Positions 1-14,415 of a stretch of DNA of 64,000 bases are shown here, in pieces. A program made the position numbers and the translations under genes. The notes beneath the pieces are model-generated. The model was given only the letters and a program-made list of their open reading frames with translations. It was not told where the DNA came from and did not search any database. How positions within the stretch are numbered: the first letter of the stretch is position 1; every line of letters starts with the position of its first letter. This DNA is from Molanna angustata (lineage: Eukaryota; Arthropoda; Insecta; Trichoptera; Molannidae): the NCBI GenBank assembly GCA_963576475.1, contig OY754964.1, forward strand, positions 136,501 through 200,500, read 5' to 3'.

Positions 1-3000
1 CATGCAAAAACAGACTGACCTCTATACTATCCTATCCTGATATACAAACATTAGGCATGCAAAAACAGACTGACCTCTATACTATCCTATCCTGATATAC
101 ATACATTAGGCATGCAAAAACAGACTAACCTCTATACTATCCTATCCTGATATACAAACATTAGGCATGCAAAAACAGACTGACCTCTATACTATCCTAT
201 CCTGATATACATACATTAGGCATGCAAAAACAGACTGACCTCTATACTATCCTATCCTGATATACATACATTAGGCATGCAAAAACAGACTGACCTCTAT
301 ACTATCCTATCCTGATATACATACATTAAGCATGCAAAAACAGACTGACCTCTATACTATCCTATCCTGATATACATACATTAGGCATGCAAAAACAGAC
401 TGACCTCTATACTATCCTATCCTGATATACATACATTAAGCATGCAAAAACAGACTGACCTCTATACTATCCTATCCTGATATACAAACATTAGGCATGC
501 AAAAACAGACTGACCTCTATACTATCCTATCCTGATATACAAACATTAGGCATGCAAAAACAGACTAACCTCTATACTATCCTATCCTGATATACATACA
601 TTAGGCATGCAAAAACAGACTGACCTCTATACTATCCTATCCTGATATACATACATTAGGCATGCAAAAACAGACTAACCTCTATACTATCCTATCCTGA
701 TATACATACATTAGGCATGCAAAAACAGACTGACCTCTATACTATCCTATCCTGATATACATACATTAAGCATGCAAAAACAGACTGACCTCTATACTAT
801 CCTATCCTGATATACATACATTAGGCATGCAAAAACAGACTGACCTCTATACTATCCTATCCTGATATACATACATTAAGCATGCAAAAACAGACTGACC
901 TCTATACTATCCTATCCTGATATACAAACATTAGACATGCAAAAACAGACTGACCTCTATACTATCCTATCCTGATATACAAACATTAGGCATGCAAAAA
1001 CAGACTGACCTCTATACTATCCTATCCTGATATACATACATTAGGCATGCAAAAACAGACTAACCTCTATACTATCCTATCCTGATATACAAACATTAGG
1101 CATGCAAAAACAGACTGACCTCTATACTATCCTATCCTGATATACATACATTAGGCATGCAAAAACAGACTGACCTCTATACTATCCTATCCTGATATAC
1201 ATACATTAGGCATGCAAAAACAGACTGACCTCTATACTATCCTATCCTGATATACAAACATTAGGCATGCAAAAACAGACTGACCTCTATACTATCCTAT
1301 CCTGATATACAAACATTAGGCATGCAAAAACAGACTGACCTCTATACTATCCTATCCTGATATACATACATTAGGCATGCAAAAACAGACTAACCTCTAT
1401 ACTATCCTATCCTGATATACAAACATTAGGCATGCAAAAACAGACTGACCTCTATACTATCCTATCCTGATATACATACATTAGGCATGCAAAAACAGAC
1501 TAACCTCTATACTATCCTATCCTGATATACAAACATTAGGCATGCAAAAACAGACTGACCTCTATACTATCCTATCCTGATATACAAACATTAGGCATGC
1601 AAAAACAGACTGACCTCTATACTATCCTATCCTGATATACATACATTAGGCATGCAAAAACAGACTAACCTCTATACTATCCTATCCTGATATACAAACA
1701 TTAGGCATGCAAAAACAGACTGACCTCTATACTATCCTATCCTGATATACATACATTAGGCATGCAAAAACAGACTGACCTCTATACTATCCTATCCTGA
1801 TATACATACATTAGGCATGCAAAAACAGACTGACCTCTATACTATCCTATCCTGATATACAAACATTAGGCATGCAAAAACAGACTGACCTCTATACTAT
1901 CCTATCCTGATATACAAACATTAGGCATGCAAAAACAGACTGACCTCTATACTATCCTATCCTGATATACATACATTAGGCATGCAAAAACAGACTAACC
2001 TCTATACTATCCTATCCTGATATACAAACATTAGGCATGCAAAAACAGACTGACCTCTATACTATCCTATCCTGATATACATACATTAGGCATGCAAAAA
2101 CAGACTAACCTCTATACTATCCTATCCTGATATACAAACATTAGGCATGCAAAAACAGACTGACCTCTATACTATCCTATCCTGATATACATACATTAGG
2201 CATGCAAAAACAGACTGACCTCTATACTATCCTATCCTGATATACATAAATTAAGCATGCAAAAACAGACTGACCTCTATACTATCCTATCCTGATATAC
2301 AAACATTAGGCATGCAAAAACAGACTGACCTCTATACTATCCTATCCTGATATACATACATTAGGCATGCAAAAACAGACTGACCTCTATACTATCCTAT
2401 CCTGATATACATACATTAGGCATGCAAAAACAGACTGACCTCTATACTATCCTATCCTGATATACAAACATAAGGCATGCAAAAACAGACTGACCTCTAT
2501 ACTATCCTATCCTGATATACAAACATTAGGCATGCAAAAACAGACTGACCTCTATACTATCCTATCCTGATATACAAACATTAGGCATGCAAAAACAGAC
2601 TGACCTCTATACTATCCTATCCTGATATACATACATTAGGCATGCAAAAACAGACTGACCTCTATACTATCCTATCCTGATATACATACATTAAGCATGC
2701 AAAAACAGACTGACCTCTATACTATCCTATCCTGATATACAAACATTAGGCATGCAAAAACAGACTGACCTCTATACTATCCTATCCTGATATACAAACA
2801 TTAGGCATGCAAAAACAGACTGACCTCTATACTATCCTATCCTGATATACATACAGTAGGCATGCAAAAACAGACTAACCTCTATACTATCCTATCCTGA
2901 TATACAAACATTAGGCATGCAAAAACAGACTGACCTCTATACTATCCTATCCTGATATACATACATTAGGCATGCAAAAACAGACTAACCTCTATACTAT

Positions 3001-4236
3001 CCTATCCTGATATACAAACATTAGGCATGCAAAAACAGACTGACCTCTATACTATCCTATCCTGATATACATACATTAGGCATGCAAAAACAGACTAACC
3101 TCTATACTATCCTATCCTGATATACAAACATTAGGCATGCAAAAACAGACTGACCTCTATACTATCCTATCCTGATATACATACATTAGGCATGCAAAAA
3201 CAGACTGACCTCTATACTATCCTATCCTGATATACATACATTAAGCATGCAAAAACAGACTGACCTCTATACTATCCTATCCTGATATACAAACATTAGG
3301 CATGCAAAAACAGACTGACCTCTATACTATCCTATCCTGATATACAAACATTAGGCATGCAAAAACAGACTGACCTCTATACTATCCTATCCTGATATAC
3401 ATACATTAGGCATGCAAAAACAGACTAACCTCTATACTATCCTATCCTGATATACAAACATTAGGCATGCAAAAACAGACTGACCTCTATACTATCCTAT
3501 CCTGATATACATACATTAGGCATGCAAAAACAGACTAACCTCTATACTATCCTATCCTGATATACAAACATTAGGCATGCAAAAACAGACTGACCTCTAT
3601 ACTATCCTATCCTGATATACATACATTAGGCATGCAAAAACAGACTGACCTCTATACTATCCTATCCTGATATACATACATTAAGCATGCAAAAACAGAC
3701 TGACCTCTATACTATCCTATCCTGATATACAAACATTAGGCATGCAAAAACAGACTGACCTCTATACTATCCTATCCTGATATACAAACATTAGGCATGC
3801 AAAAACAGACTGCCCTCTATACTATCCTATCCTGATATACATACATTAGGCATGCAAAAACAGACTGACCTCTATACTATCCTATCCTGATATACATACA
3901 TTAGGCATGCAAAAACAGACTGACCTCTATACTATCCTATCCTGATATACATACATTAGGCATGCAAAAACAGACTGACCTCTATACTATCCTATCCTGA
4001 TATACATACATTAAGCATGCAAATACAGACTGACCTCTATACTATCCTATCCTGATATACAAACATTAGGCATGCAAAAACAGACTGACCTCTATACTAT
4101 CCTATCCTGATATACAAACATTAGGCATGCAAAAACAGACTGACCTCTATACTATCCTATCCTGATATACATACATTAGGCATGCAAAAACAGACTGACC
4201 TCTATACTATCCTATCCTGATATACAAACATTAGGC
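1..4236. repeat. 55-bp satellite array, about 77 units
   Basis: The first 4.24 kb is an uninterrupted head-to-tail array with a strict 55-bp period, starting before the window. Units differ at a few diagnostic positions: GACTGACC or GACTAACC, ATACAAAC or ATACATAC, and TTAGG or TTAAG. TTAAG-type units recur 440 bp apart (about 3243 and 3683), with the same order of variants between them, so blocks of several units have been copied together. About 42 of the 55 bases match a single-copy stretch near the 3' end of family-1 Helitron-like elements (around 6630-6665, 29372-29412 and 32758-32800), which identifies the source. The array runs directly into the 3' end of such an element. No open frame crosses it. 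Confidence 0.97.
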
Positions 4237-4362
4237 ATGCAAAAAAAATAAAAACAAAATATCTTAAAATTTGTGCTTAAGTGTTTATAGTTTGGTACGT
4301 ATTCTTCAATTATACATACTATCGCCATCGATAGTTGAATATCATGTGTTACGTACAACTAG
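4237..4362 (+). mobile_element. Helitron-like family 1, 3' end (copy A)
   Basis: Following the satellite, this stretch matches the last ~130 bp of the complete copies at 5708-6796 and 31814-32938: an ATCTTAAAAT stretch, TTATAGTTTGGTAC, ATTCTTCAATTATACATACT, a GATAGTTG subterminal repeat, then ATGTGTTACGTACAACTAG followed by T. The CTAG|T end fits the CTRR|T 3' end of Helitrons. The body of this copy is replaced by, or lies beyond, the 55-bp satellite. It is more diverged than the other copies (ACGTACAACTAG against ACATGCAACTAG). Confidence 0.75.
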
Positions 4363-4910
4363 TTATAATTAAAATTTTACAAATACCTAAATACGGCGGT
4401 TTCAGATACTTAAACAAATTGCCCTCATTTAATAGGAATGGGAAGGTATTCGCACTGTTTTTATTAGTAAAAATATCGTCAAATCATTATTTAATAAGTG
4501 GTATTATCCTTTTGCCTATTATCTAACAGTTTCTTCCTATATGTTGTATCCTGTCTGTTCCCAACTGTCTTGTCCCATTGAACATCTTCTCAGGTATTCC
4601 ACTCCCCCCTTCCCCTCCCCCTCCCCTACCCCCACACCCTTCACAATCCCAGTCATGAAAAATTGACATAAAATTTGATATTGACTGACATTTCCTTTTC
4701 CCTTAAGAAGCTTTAGCTTTAGATATTTCCGCATTCTCGATTCACTTTGGCGCTCTCTATTTGATATTGGAATCATCAAAGTGTATTAAAATTGGAAATT
4801 TCATTTCGCTTATTGATTCACATCTCCCACGAGACACTCCGGGATATTATTCTATTTCAGACCTTTCTATAAATATTCCTTTTGATTCTAATGGACATAT
4901 TGTTGGATAA

Positions 4911-5395
4911 ATAGGATCACATCTGATCCAACAACAGAACTGGATACAAGAGTGTTACTTACATAGGATCCTACCTGATCCAACAACAGAACTGGATACA
5001 AGAGTGTTACTTACATAGTATCCTACCTGTTCAACAACAGAACTGGATACAAGAGTGTTACTTACATAGGATCCTACCTGATCCAACAACAGAACTGGAT
5101 ACAAGAGTGTTACTTACATAGGATCCTACCTGATCCAACAACAGAACTGGATACAAGAGTGTTACTTACATAGGATCCTACCTGATCCAACAACAGAACT
5201 GGATACAAGAGTGTTACTTACATAGGATCCTACCTGATCCAACAACAGAACTGGATACAAGAGTGTTACTTACATAGGATCCTACCTGATCCAACAACAG
5301 AACTGGATACAAGAGTGTTACTTACATAGGATCCTACCTGATCCAACAACAGAACTGGATACAAGAGTGTTACTTACATAGGATCCTACCTGATC
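4911..5395. repeat. 52-bp tandem repeat, about 9 units
   Basis: A direct array of a 52-bp unit containing TAGGATCCTACCTGATCC and ACTGGATACAAGAGTG. The first unit is diverged (GGATCACATCTG) and one unit has lost a few bases near 5020. Other units are nearly identical, so the array is young. Each unit carries two GATCC-type palindromic cores. It does not resemble the neighbouring 55-bp satellite. No coding function is seen. Confidence 0.95.
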
Positions 5396-5534
5396 CCACA
5401 ACTCTATCTATCTGTCTATATCTTCCTTCTTCTTCTAGAATACCAATATTCATTTCAGAGGTTTTATTTCTATCACACCTCGGACTATGTCAAATATTAA
5501 TTGTCTTATTATTAACAAATTCAGATTGAAAACA

Positions 5535-5630
5535 TGATGAAAAACGGTGTCTCCATCGGAAATCGAACTCGTAACCCTTAACTCAGGAGTCAGATATACG
5601 GAACCACGAAAACCTACATTATTGGAATTG
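5535..5630 (-). mobile_element. tRNA-like SINE fragment
   Basis: Read on the minus strand, this stretch contains GGTTACGAGTTCGATTTCC, a good RNA polymerase III box B, preceded about 35 bases upstream by a tRNA-like head with a GTGGTTCCG stretch where box A would be. No complete cloverleaf can be folded by eye, so it is more likely a SINE head or tRNA relic than a working tRNA. It differs from the other SINE family in the window at its 3' side. Confidence 0.4.
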
Positions 5631-5707
5631 TATACATCTCTTAGAATGTTGTTCAAATAAAACGGTGTCATTACACCTACCTGTCATTGATTAGATTTCA
5701 CAGATAA

Positions 5708-6796
<1,089 letters not shown>

Positions 6797-7640
6797 TATT
6801 ATTTATAACTTCTCTAAAACTAATAGATATAAAATATGTCAAAATAAACACTCAGCAAATAAAAATTTGTCACATTTTAGAAGCAATTAGATTCATCATC
6901 ATTTCTCAAATCTCACGTAAGATTGTCTAAAACCGAAATCCTATCAGGAATCGAAAATAGAATCTGTAGACGAATATGAAGCTATTTTAGCCCAGTGTTC
7001 CAAGGTGCAACTAAACCTACCAATGACAGCTCGAAATCCTTCCTTTTTATTCCTCAATCTGTTTATCCTTAATAATAATTGATCGTATCTGTTAAGATGT
7101 TTTTTTAACTCCATATACCTACAGCTACAGAGCTGTACCTATATACTACTTCAATTATGTATCTTATGTAATCATGTAAATGAAATAAGTAAACATTATT
7201 ATTACCTACCAACATACATAATATGTAGACTATATCTGTGTAGACTACATAATATGTATGACCAGATAATTGATTAATATTAGGTACTAACGGGATAAAT
7301 TCAATTGCTGGTGTTTTGTTCAATTTTCATGCTTTTAATTAACCCCAGACAGACAGACGTAGGATATTTGTAATTATATGATTGATGGTTTGAAGCTTTG
7401 GTAGGTATATACAAGGTCGGAACCACAATATGATAAAATGGTTCGTTTGAACAGAGCCCAGTTGTTATATTATTTGTGGCGTCAAAAATTATTTAGAACA
7501 CTTTGAGAGCGTGAAAATTGAAATTGAACGATAAAATATTAAAAAAAAACTATTTCTTAATAATAACACACACTTTTGCCTCGTTACTATGTTCAGGGTA
7601 GACAGAAAGAAGCAAACGCCATGGGTACTTCTTTCTACAT
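6797..7640. other. No gene recognised
   Basis: AT-rich sequence with small ORFs of no recognisable composition. No splice-bounded coding segment, RNA gene or clear repeat is seen. Confidence 0.5.
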
Positions 7641-7690
7641 GTTATATCAACTTTGATAACTTTCATTAGAAAGGAGGTATCTCATATTTG

Positions 7691-7807
7691 GGGTCGTATT
7701 ACGGGAGTTATTTAAGAATAATGTAAGAAAAAGTTGAGCTCCAATAAGCAATATTCTCGCAGTACCGGACCTTATATTTTTCTCAAATAACTCTTGTAAT
7801 ACGACCC
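7691..7807. repeat. Inverted repeat, about 23-bp arms
   Basis: GGGTCGTATTACGGGAGTTA at 7691 is matched in inverse orientation by TAACTCTTGTAATACGACCC ending near 7807, with ~70 bp between. This could be a small foldback or the core of a degraded MITE. Confidence 0.75.
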
Positions 7808-7875
7808 TTAGTGCTATTTGAATTACGTCAAGATCTGATGATGGAATCCATGAGGAATACATCTAAATCTGAAAT

Positions 7876-7935
7876 TTACATGTTCAGCGATAATTCTTTA
7901 CCACGTCATCCGAATTTGATGATTCTTTTTTCTTT
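7876..7935. repeat. Dispersed repeat, copy 1
   Basis: ATGTTCAGCGATAATTCTTT followed by ACCACGTCATCCGAATTTGAT resembles 58907-58960 (ATGTTCAGCGATAACATTTT, ACCGCGTTGTCCGATTTCGAT). The two places share a degenerate interspersed element of unknown class. Confidence 0.5.
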
Positions 7936-8159
7936 AGAAAAGGGTTCTTTCTAGGGGGGTTATATATGAATTTGATCAAATTATCTGATGATGAAGTCGT
8001 GGCAATAGCTTCAACAAAATATCATAAGTATGGTATTAAATGTAAAATCTGAAATTCTGTGTAACAATTAATTATTCTTCACTATTATAATAATTAATTA
8101 TAAATAATATAATTCTCGGTTAGTACGAGTAAACATATCCCTAAACTATTTCTAACCTA

Positions 8160-8450
8160 ATTGTGTTAAGTACCTATCTATCTTGTTGCTTCTATACCTA
8201 CATACCTACCTATAGCAATTAATATACAAGTTTAGTTTTGACACTTTGATACCTCCTCCGAATTTACCGGGAACTTTCCTGATTACATCAATTAATGATT
8301 CTACACTACATATACATACATACCTACCTATGTACCTACCTATCTATCTAACTACAAACCATCTCTTGACTCACTAATACATATACATATGTACCTATCT
8401 ATGTACATACATACATACATACATACATACATACACTTCCTATCAAACAA
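8160..8450. repeat. TACC / CATA simple-sequence region
   Basis: Runs of CTACCTAC, CTATCTAT and (CATA)n, the last at 8408-8433. These short motifs recur throughout the window and behave as scattered microsatellites. Confidence 0.85.
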
Positions 8451-8798
8451 CCGTCATACGATATTCTATTCAATTTGATTTGAGTAAACAATCATATATA
8501 TGTATATTAATATAAATCTACATAATAAGTATAGGTAGCCTCGAAATCGTTGACAATATTCAACTGAAACGATCAAATAACTGAAGTAACATTCCTTTTT
8601 AGAATGAAAATGGAAAATTCCGGAATAAATAAACCAGTTACATAATAATATGTACCTACATAAGTAGGTAGGTATATATTTATGTAAAAACAACCGTGTC
8701 AGTTTTGTCAATACTCCGATTAAACTTCGTAATAAATCTCGTGGTAGGTAGTGCTCCCACACAATATTGTTCCTCGTTACCTACCATACCTACCTACA

Positions 8799-8828
8799 TC
8801 TAAAGTAATAAAGCAATCAAAATGTTAG

Positions 8829-8870
<42 letters not shown>

Positions 8871-11123
8871 TGTGTGTGTGTTTGTCTCACGACTTCTGAA
8901 AAACCAAGAGCATCTAAAAATCTAATTTATGTGCGAACGTGTACCTGTATACCTGATGCAGTGTCACGCTAAAAATAATGCGATAAAAATGCTGAATTTT
9001 AAAAATATTTCAATAATTATTTTTTTCATACAAAATTTTCCAAGTCGTATCTGTCAAAAAAGTGTACATTTTGCACGCAAATATCTGTTAGTTTAAAAGT
9101 TAGAAGTACGTATTTACACGAAGAAAATATATTTTCAAGTATAACTTAGCGTTTAAGTGAAAAACATGGTGAATATTTTGTCTAATTATAATGTTTAACT
9201 TATTTTTAAAGTAAGCGTTTTGTACAAATGTACATATAACCCCGCCATTTTAATATCTTTTCATACGATATTTAATTTTCCTACCGAATGAATATGTTCT
9301 TTAAAATAATATACCTTTGAAATAAATGTGATTATGAAATAATAAAATGAAACACAAGACTTTATAGCAAGTTTTAAGACATATATTGTAAAAGTCTGTT
9401 AATTATTAGTAAAGATATAGGCATAATAAAATTGCATAATTTGTATATAATATTTGATATTTCGGACAATTTTCGTTTTTGTGGCTTCGAACAAACCAAT
9501 GTAGGTACCTACCTACATATCCAAAAAATGTATCGAGCCCATTTGATATTAATATTGGAATGGTTACTATGGTAACGGAAAGATTCTGATATTCAAATAA
9601 AATTTGTTATGAATCGAATTTATTTAGAACATTGTTGTAGGTAGGTACCTACCTAATACTATTTACTTACAAATCACACAACAATATACTGATTTCCTAT
9701 CAGAAAATTGTATGCGATGTGCTCCTAAACCGTTTGTCCGATTACAATGAAACTTTGGTGAATTGTCGAGCGTGTGCCCGGGATGGTTTCTGGATTTAAA
9801 CTTTTTTCTTCTTCTTCTTCTTCTTCGTGTATTTGGTCATTTCACCTATGAAGGGGGAGTATCCTGGGAAAAGAAGGTCCGACTGTCCCTCCATCTCTTC
9901 GCAGGTCTTCCAGGACGGTTTGTGGATTTTAACTTTTTTCTTCTACTTCTTCATCATGTATTTGGTTATTTTACCTATGAAGGTGGACTATCTTGGGACA
10001 TGAAGGTCCAATTTTCCTTCCATCTCTTCGCAGGTTTCTGGATTTAAACTTTCTTCTTCTTCTTCTTCGTCGTGTATTTGGTCATTTTACCTATGAAGTT
10101 GGAGTATCCTGGGAGAAGAAGGTCCAACTGTCCTTCCATCTCTTCGCAGGTTTCTGGATTTAAACTTCTTTCTTCTTCTTCTTCATTGTGTATTTGGTCA
10201 TTTTACCTAAGAAGGTGGACTAACCTGGGAGAAGAAGGTCCAATTGTCCTTCCATCTCTTCGCAGGTTTCTGGATTTGAACTTTTTTCTTCTTCTTCTTC
10301 TTCTTCGTGTATTTTTGGTCATTTTACCTATGAAGTTGGAGAATCCTGGGAGAAGAAGGTCCAACTGTCCTTCCAACTCTTCACAAGTCTTCCAAGACGG
10401 TTTTTGGATTTAAACTTTTTTCTTCTTCTTCTTCGTGTATTTAGTCATTTTACCTTTGAAGGTGGAGTATCCTGGGAAAAGAAGGTCCTTGCATCTCTTC
10501 GCGGTTCTTCCAGGATGGTTTCTGGATTTAAACTTTTCTTAACCGACTGAAGGGACGGGATGTAATGAAGGGAAGGGATGCACTAAAGGGCCTGAAAAAA
10601 TATAAAAACGAATGGGATGTGACCAACACTAGATCTTTTCAGTACGCATTATTTAATCAAATTTTAACCACATTCCAACATCCAAAATTACTAAAAAAAA
10701 TTTTATAGGTACATATTACAATTTGTTTTCGATGATAATATTTAAAAATGGGGGTTGTGGCCAAACCAATCTCTTTACAAAGTTGATAAACAGTCATATT
10801 TAAAACCATTTCGCTTAGTCCATGCGTGCAGAAATTGTATATTATACTTCATTCACACTTTATAGCCTTATGCCTTATGGCAATAAACCTGCCTTTGTAC
10901 ACATGTACATAAATTATATAAATAAATAAATAAATAGCAATATATTAAAAAAGAATGGGTTGTGGCCATCACTTGAACATTTTACAATGCTTATCTCAAT
11001 CAAATTTCAAACCACTTTTCATAGTCCGATATTGCAAAATAATTGGGTGACAATATTATAAAAACGATTGCTTATTCCTTCACAATTTTACATTCTTGGC
11101 CAACGGCGGGACATATAAGCTAG
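8799..11123 (+). mobile_element. Helitron-like element, family 2 (copy 1)
   Basis: A 2.3-kb element preceded by A, starting TCTAAAGTAATAAAGCAATC and ending GGCGGGACATATAAGCTAG. The 5' end carries a (TG)n tract. The middle carries a ~115-bp tandem repeat (9782-10540). The 3' half carries GAATGGG-TTGTGGCC motifs and a short GAAGGGACGGG segment. The end abuts the 5' end of a second copy at 11124 with no bases between. Compared with copy 2 it lacks the equivalent of about 12770-13675. No transposase frame is seen, so it would depend on an enzyme supplied elsewhere. Confidence 0.75.
9782..10540. repeat. ~115-bp tandem repeat inside family-2 element
   Basis: About seven units, each with GGTTTCTGGATTTAAACTTT, a TTC-rich run, GTGTATTTGGTCATTTTACC, TATGAAGGTGGAGTATCC and CCATCTCTTCGCAGG. 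Units vary in the length of the TTC run and by substitutions, so it is older than the 55-bp and 68-bp arrays. Open frames across it (for example 9763-10047) are products of the repeat. Confidence 0.9.
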
Positions 11124-12087
11124 TCTAAAGTAATAAAGCAATCAAAATGTTAGTGTATGTGTGTGTGTGTGTGTGTGTATGTGTGTGTGTGTGTTTGTCT
11201 CACGCCTTCTGAAAAACCAAGAGCATCTAAAAATCTAATTTAAGTGCGAACATGTACCAGTATACCTGATGCAGTGTCACGCTAAAAAGAATGCGATAAA
11301 AATGCTGAATTTTAAAAATATTTAAATAATTATTTTTTTATACAAAATTTTCCAAGTCATATCTGTCAAAAAAGTGTACATTTTGCACGCAAATATCTGT
11401 TAGTTTAAAAGTTAGAAGTAGGTATTTACACAAAAAAAATATATTTTGAAGTATAACTTAGCGTTTAAGTGAAAAACATGGTGAATATTTGGTATAATTA
11501 TAATGTTTAACTTATTTTTAAAGTAAGCCTTTTGTACATAAACGCCGCCATTTTAATATCTTTTCATACAATATTTCATTTTCCCACCGAATGAATATGT
11601 TCTTGAAAATAATAAACCTTTGAAATAAATGTAATTATGAAATAATAAAATGAAACACAAGACATTACGGCAAGTTTTAAGACATATATTGTAAAAAATG
11701 TGTTATTTATTAGTAAAGATATAGGCATAATAAAATTGCATTATTTGTAAATAATATTTGATTTTTCTGACAATTTTCATTTTTATGGCATCGAACAAAC
11801 CAATGTAGGTACCTACATATTCAAAAAATGTATCCGAACCATTCGATATTACTTACGTGTTCGAATCGTTTCCATGGCTACAGAAAGAATGTGATATTCA
11901 AATAAAATTTGTTAGGAATCGAATTTATTTAGAAGGTTGTTGTAGGTAGGTACCTACCTAATACTATTTACTTACAAATCAACAATAATATACCTATACT
12001 GATTTCCTATAGGAAAATTATTTTATTTATTTATTTATCAACCGTTTGTCCGATTATAATGAAACTTTGGTGAATTGTCGAGCGTAT

Positions 12088-12700
12088 GCCCAGGATGGTT
12101 TTTGGATTTAAACTTTTTTCTTATTCTTCTTCTTCTTCGTGTATTTGGTCGTTTTACCTATGAAGGGGGAGTATCCTGGGAAAAGAAGGTCCGACTGTCC
12201 CTCCATCTCTTCACAGGTCTTCCAGGACGGGTTCTGCATATAAACTTTTTTCTTCAACGTGTACTTGGTCATCTTACCTATGAAGATGAACTATCCTGGG
12301 AAATGAAGGTCCAATTTTCCTTCCATCTCTTCGCAGGTTTCTGGATTTAAACTTTTTTCTTCTTCTTCTTCATCGTCTATTTGGTCATTTTACCTTTGAA
12401 GGTGGACTAACCTGGGAGAAGAATGTCCAATTTTCCTTCCATCTCTTCGCAGGTATCTGGATTTAAACTTATTTCTTTTTCTTCTTCTTCATCGTGTATT
12501 TTTGCTCATTTTATCTATGAAGTTGGAGAATCCTGGGAGAAGAAGGTCCAACTGTCCTTCCATCTCTTCGCAGGTATCTGGGTTTAAACTTTTTTCTTCT
12601 TCTTCGTGTATTTAGTCATTTTACCTATTAAGTAGAGCATCCTGGGAAAAGAAGGTTCTTTCATCTCTTCGCGGTTCTTCCAGGATGGTTTCTGGATTTA
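12088..12700. repeat. ~115-bp tandem repeat inside family-2 copy 2
   Basis: Five to six units of the same tandem repeat as 9782-10540, at the same relative place in the second element, so the repeat was present in the common ancestor of both copies. A 91-residue open frame at 12075 is an artefact of the repeat. Confidence 0.85.
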
Positions 12701-12714
12701 AACTTTTCTTAACC

Positions 12715-12892
12715 GACTGATGGGACGGGATGTAATGAAGGGAAGGGAGGCACTAAAGGGCCTGAAGGGACGGGAGGTATAAAACTGCCTGAAGGGACGG
12801 AAGGTACTGAAGGGCCTGATGGGAAGGGACGTAATGAGGGATTAAAGGGACGGGAGGTACTGAAGGGCCTGAAGCGGCGGGTCCTGGAGTCT
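12715..12892. repeat. GAAGGGACGGG short repeat
   Basis: Irregular ~18-bp repeats of the type CTGAAGGGACGGGAGGTA and CTGAAGGGCCTGAAGGGA. The reverse complement is the motif that makes up the array at 20886-21850. Confidence 0.85.
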
Positions 12893-14164
12893 AATTCTTT
12901 TTCTTCTTAATTTTATGTAGACCTTTAGGGCAGTTTTTATACAAACTATTTCCTATTGTCTAAATCATCTTCTTCTTCTTTTATGTATACATTTGGGTCA
13001 TTTTTTTATAAAAATTATCTTCTTCATTTAAGTACGTAGACTTTTGGGAGAGTTTTAATACAAACTATTTCCAATAGTCTTATTCATTTTCTTTTATGTA
13101 GACCTTTTGGTCAGTATTTATACAAACTATTTCCAATAGTCTAAATATTCTTCTTCTTCTTTTTTGTAGACCTTTGGGTGAGCTTTTATACAATCTATTT
13201 CCAATAGTCTAATTCTTCTATTAGGTATATGTATTTTTACTTATTTTATGTAGACCATTGGAATAGTTTTTTATACAAACTATTTCTTATAGTCTTATAC
13301 TTATTTTTCTCTTTTTTATTTAGTCTTTTGGGTTAGTTTTAAGTCTAATAGTCTATTGTGCAGAAATATTATTAACGATATGCACACTTGATGAAAATAC
13401 ATATGAAATGAATGGGATATGGGATGTGACGATATAACCTGCACTAGAATCTTTTCAATACTTTTGTTTAATTAAATTTAAACCATTTATATCATCCTAT
13501 TTTGAATAATTTTCAACACCTAATATTTAAAGAATGGGGGTTGTGGCCATTACTGAACTCTTCACAACATTTATATTCAAATTAAAAACTATTTACTATA
13601 GTTCAAGTCTTCTTCTTCTTCGTTAATGAAGACTTTCAGTCAAATTGAGCAAAAATATAATGCACACTTGATGAAAAAATATAAAAACGAATGGGATGTG
13701 ACCAATACTAGATCTTTTCAGTATCTACGTTTGTTTAATCAAATTTTAAACACATCCCAACATCGAAAATTACTAAATTTTCAATAGGTACACATTACAA
13801 TTTGTTTTCGATGATAATATTTAAAAATGGGGGTTGTGGCCAAACCAATCTCTTTACAACTTTGATAAACAGTCATATTTAAAACCATTATGCATAGTCC
13901 ATGCGAGCAGAAATTGTATAAATATTATACTTCATTCACACTTTATAGCAATATATAAAAAAGAATGGGTTGTGGCCATCACTTGAACATTTTACAATAC
14001 TTAAACTCAATCAAATTTCAAACCACTTTTTATAGTCTGATATTGCAAAATAATTGGGTGACAATATTATAAAAACGATTGCCTTTTCTTTCACAATTTT
14101 ACATTCTTGGCCAACGGCGGGACATAAAAGCTAGTATGTACATATGTACATGAGCCTCTTCTTG

Positions 14165-14415
14165 GTACCATTGATCATATACATACATACATACCATCAC
14201 GCCATGTCCCTTGCGTGCTCGTTGACTGTTCAAGCACCTTATGTTTCCTTCTTACAAAATATAATTCATATGGTCATGCCATCCCTTTCTGGGGCGGCCC
14301 CTGCTATTCATTCCATCTCTTACATCCATGTATATTTTTGGACCAATCGTTCATTCTTTCAATATACCCAAACCATCTTCTATATCTTGTATTCTCTCCT
14401 TATGCCCTAATATTT
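14165..14415 (-). pseudogene. Non-LTR retrotransposon reverse transcriptase tail
   Basis: On the minus strand this encodes a decayed C-terminal RT tail: GRPRKGWHDHMNYIL, preceded by an IYMDVRDGMNSR stretch, with a stop directly after YIL and further frame damage toward the 3' end. GRP(R/K)..W.D.. followed by an RT-tail W/R-rich segment is typical of LINE ORF2 C-termini, and the closest relative in the window is 61747-61893. It sits just after the end of Helitron-like copy 2. Plus-strand ORFs here are shadows. Confidence 0.6.

Larger units (their letters stand above)
11124..14134 (+). mobile_element. Helitron-like element, family 2 (copy 2)
   Basis: A 3.0-kb element starting TCTAAAGTAATAAAGCAATC directly after the CTAG of copy 1 and ending GGGACATAAAAGCTAG, followed by T (14135). 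It shares with copy 1 the (TG)n, the conserved AT-rich 5' kilobase and the ~115-bp tandem repeat (here 12088-12700). It also has an expanded GAAGGGACGGG segment (12715-12892) and a TTCTTCTT-rich part (12895-13350) not present in copy 1. Its last ~820 bp are nearly identical to 47415-48234. Confidence 0.75.

Noticed and set aside
1..4236. CRISPR array
   Set aside because: The 55-bp units are contiguous and nearly identical throughout; there are no unique spacers, and the genome is eukaryotic.
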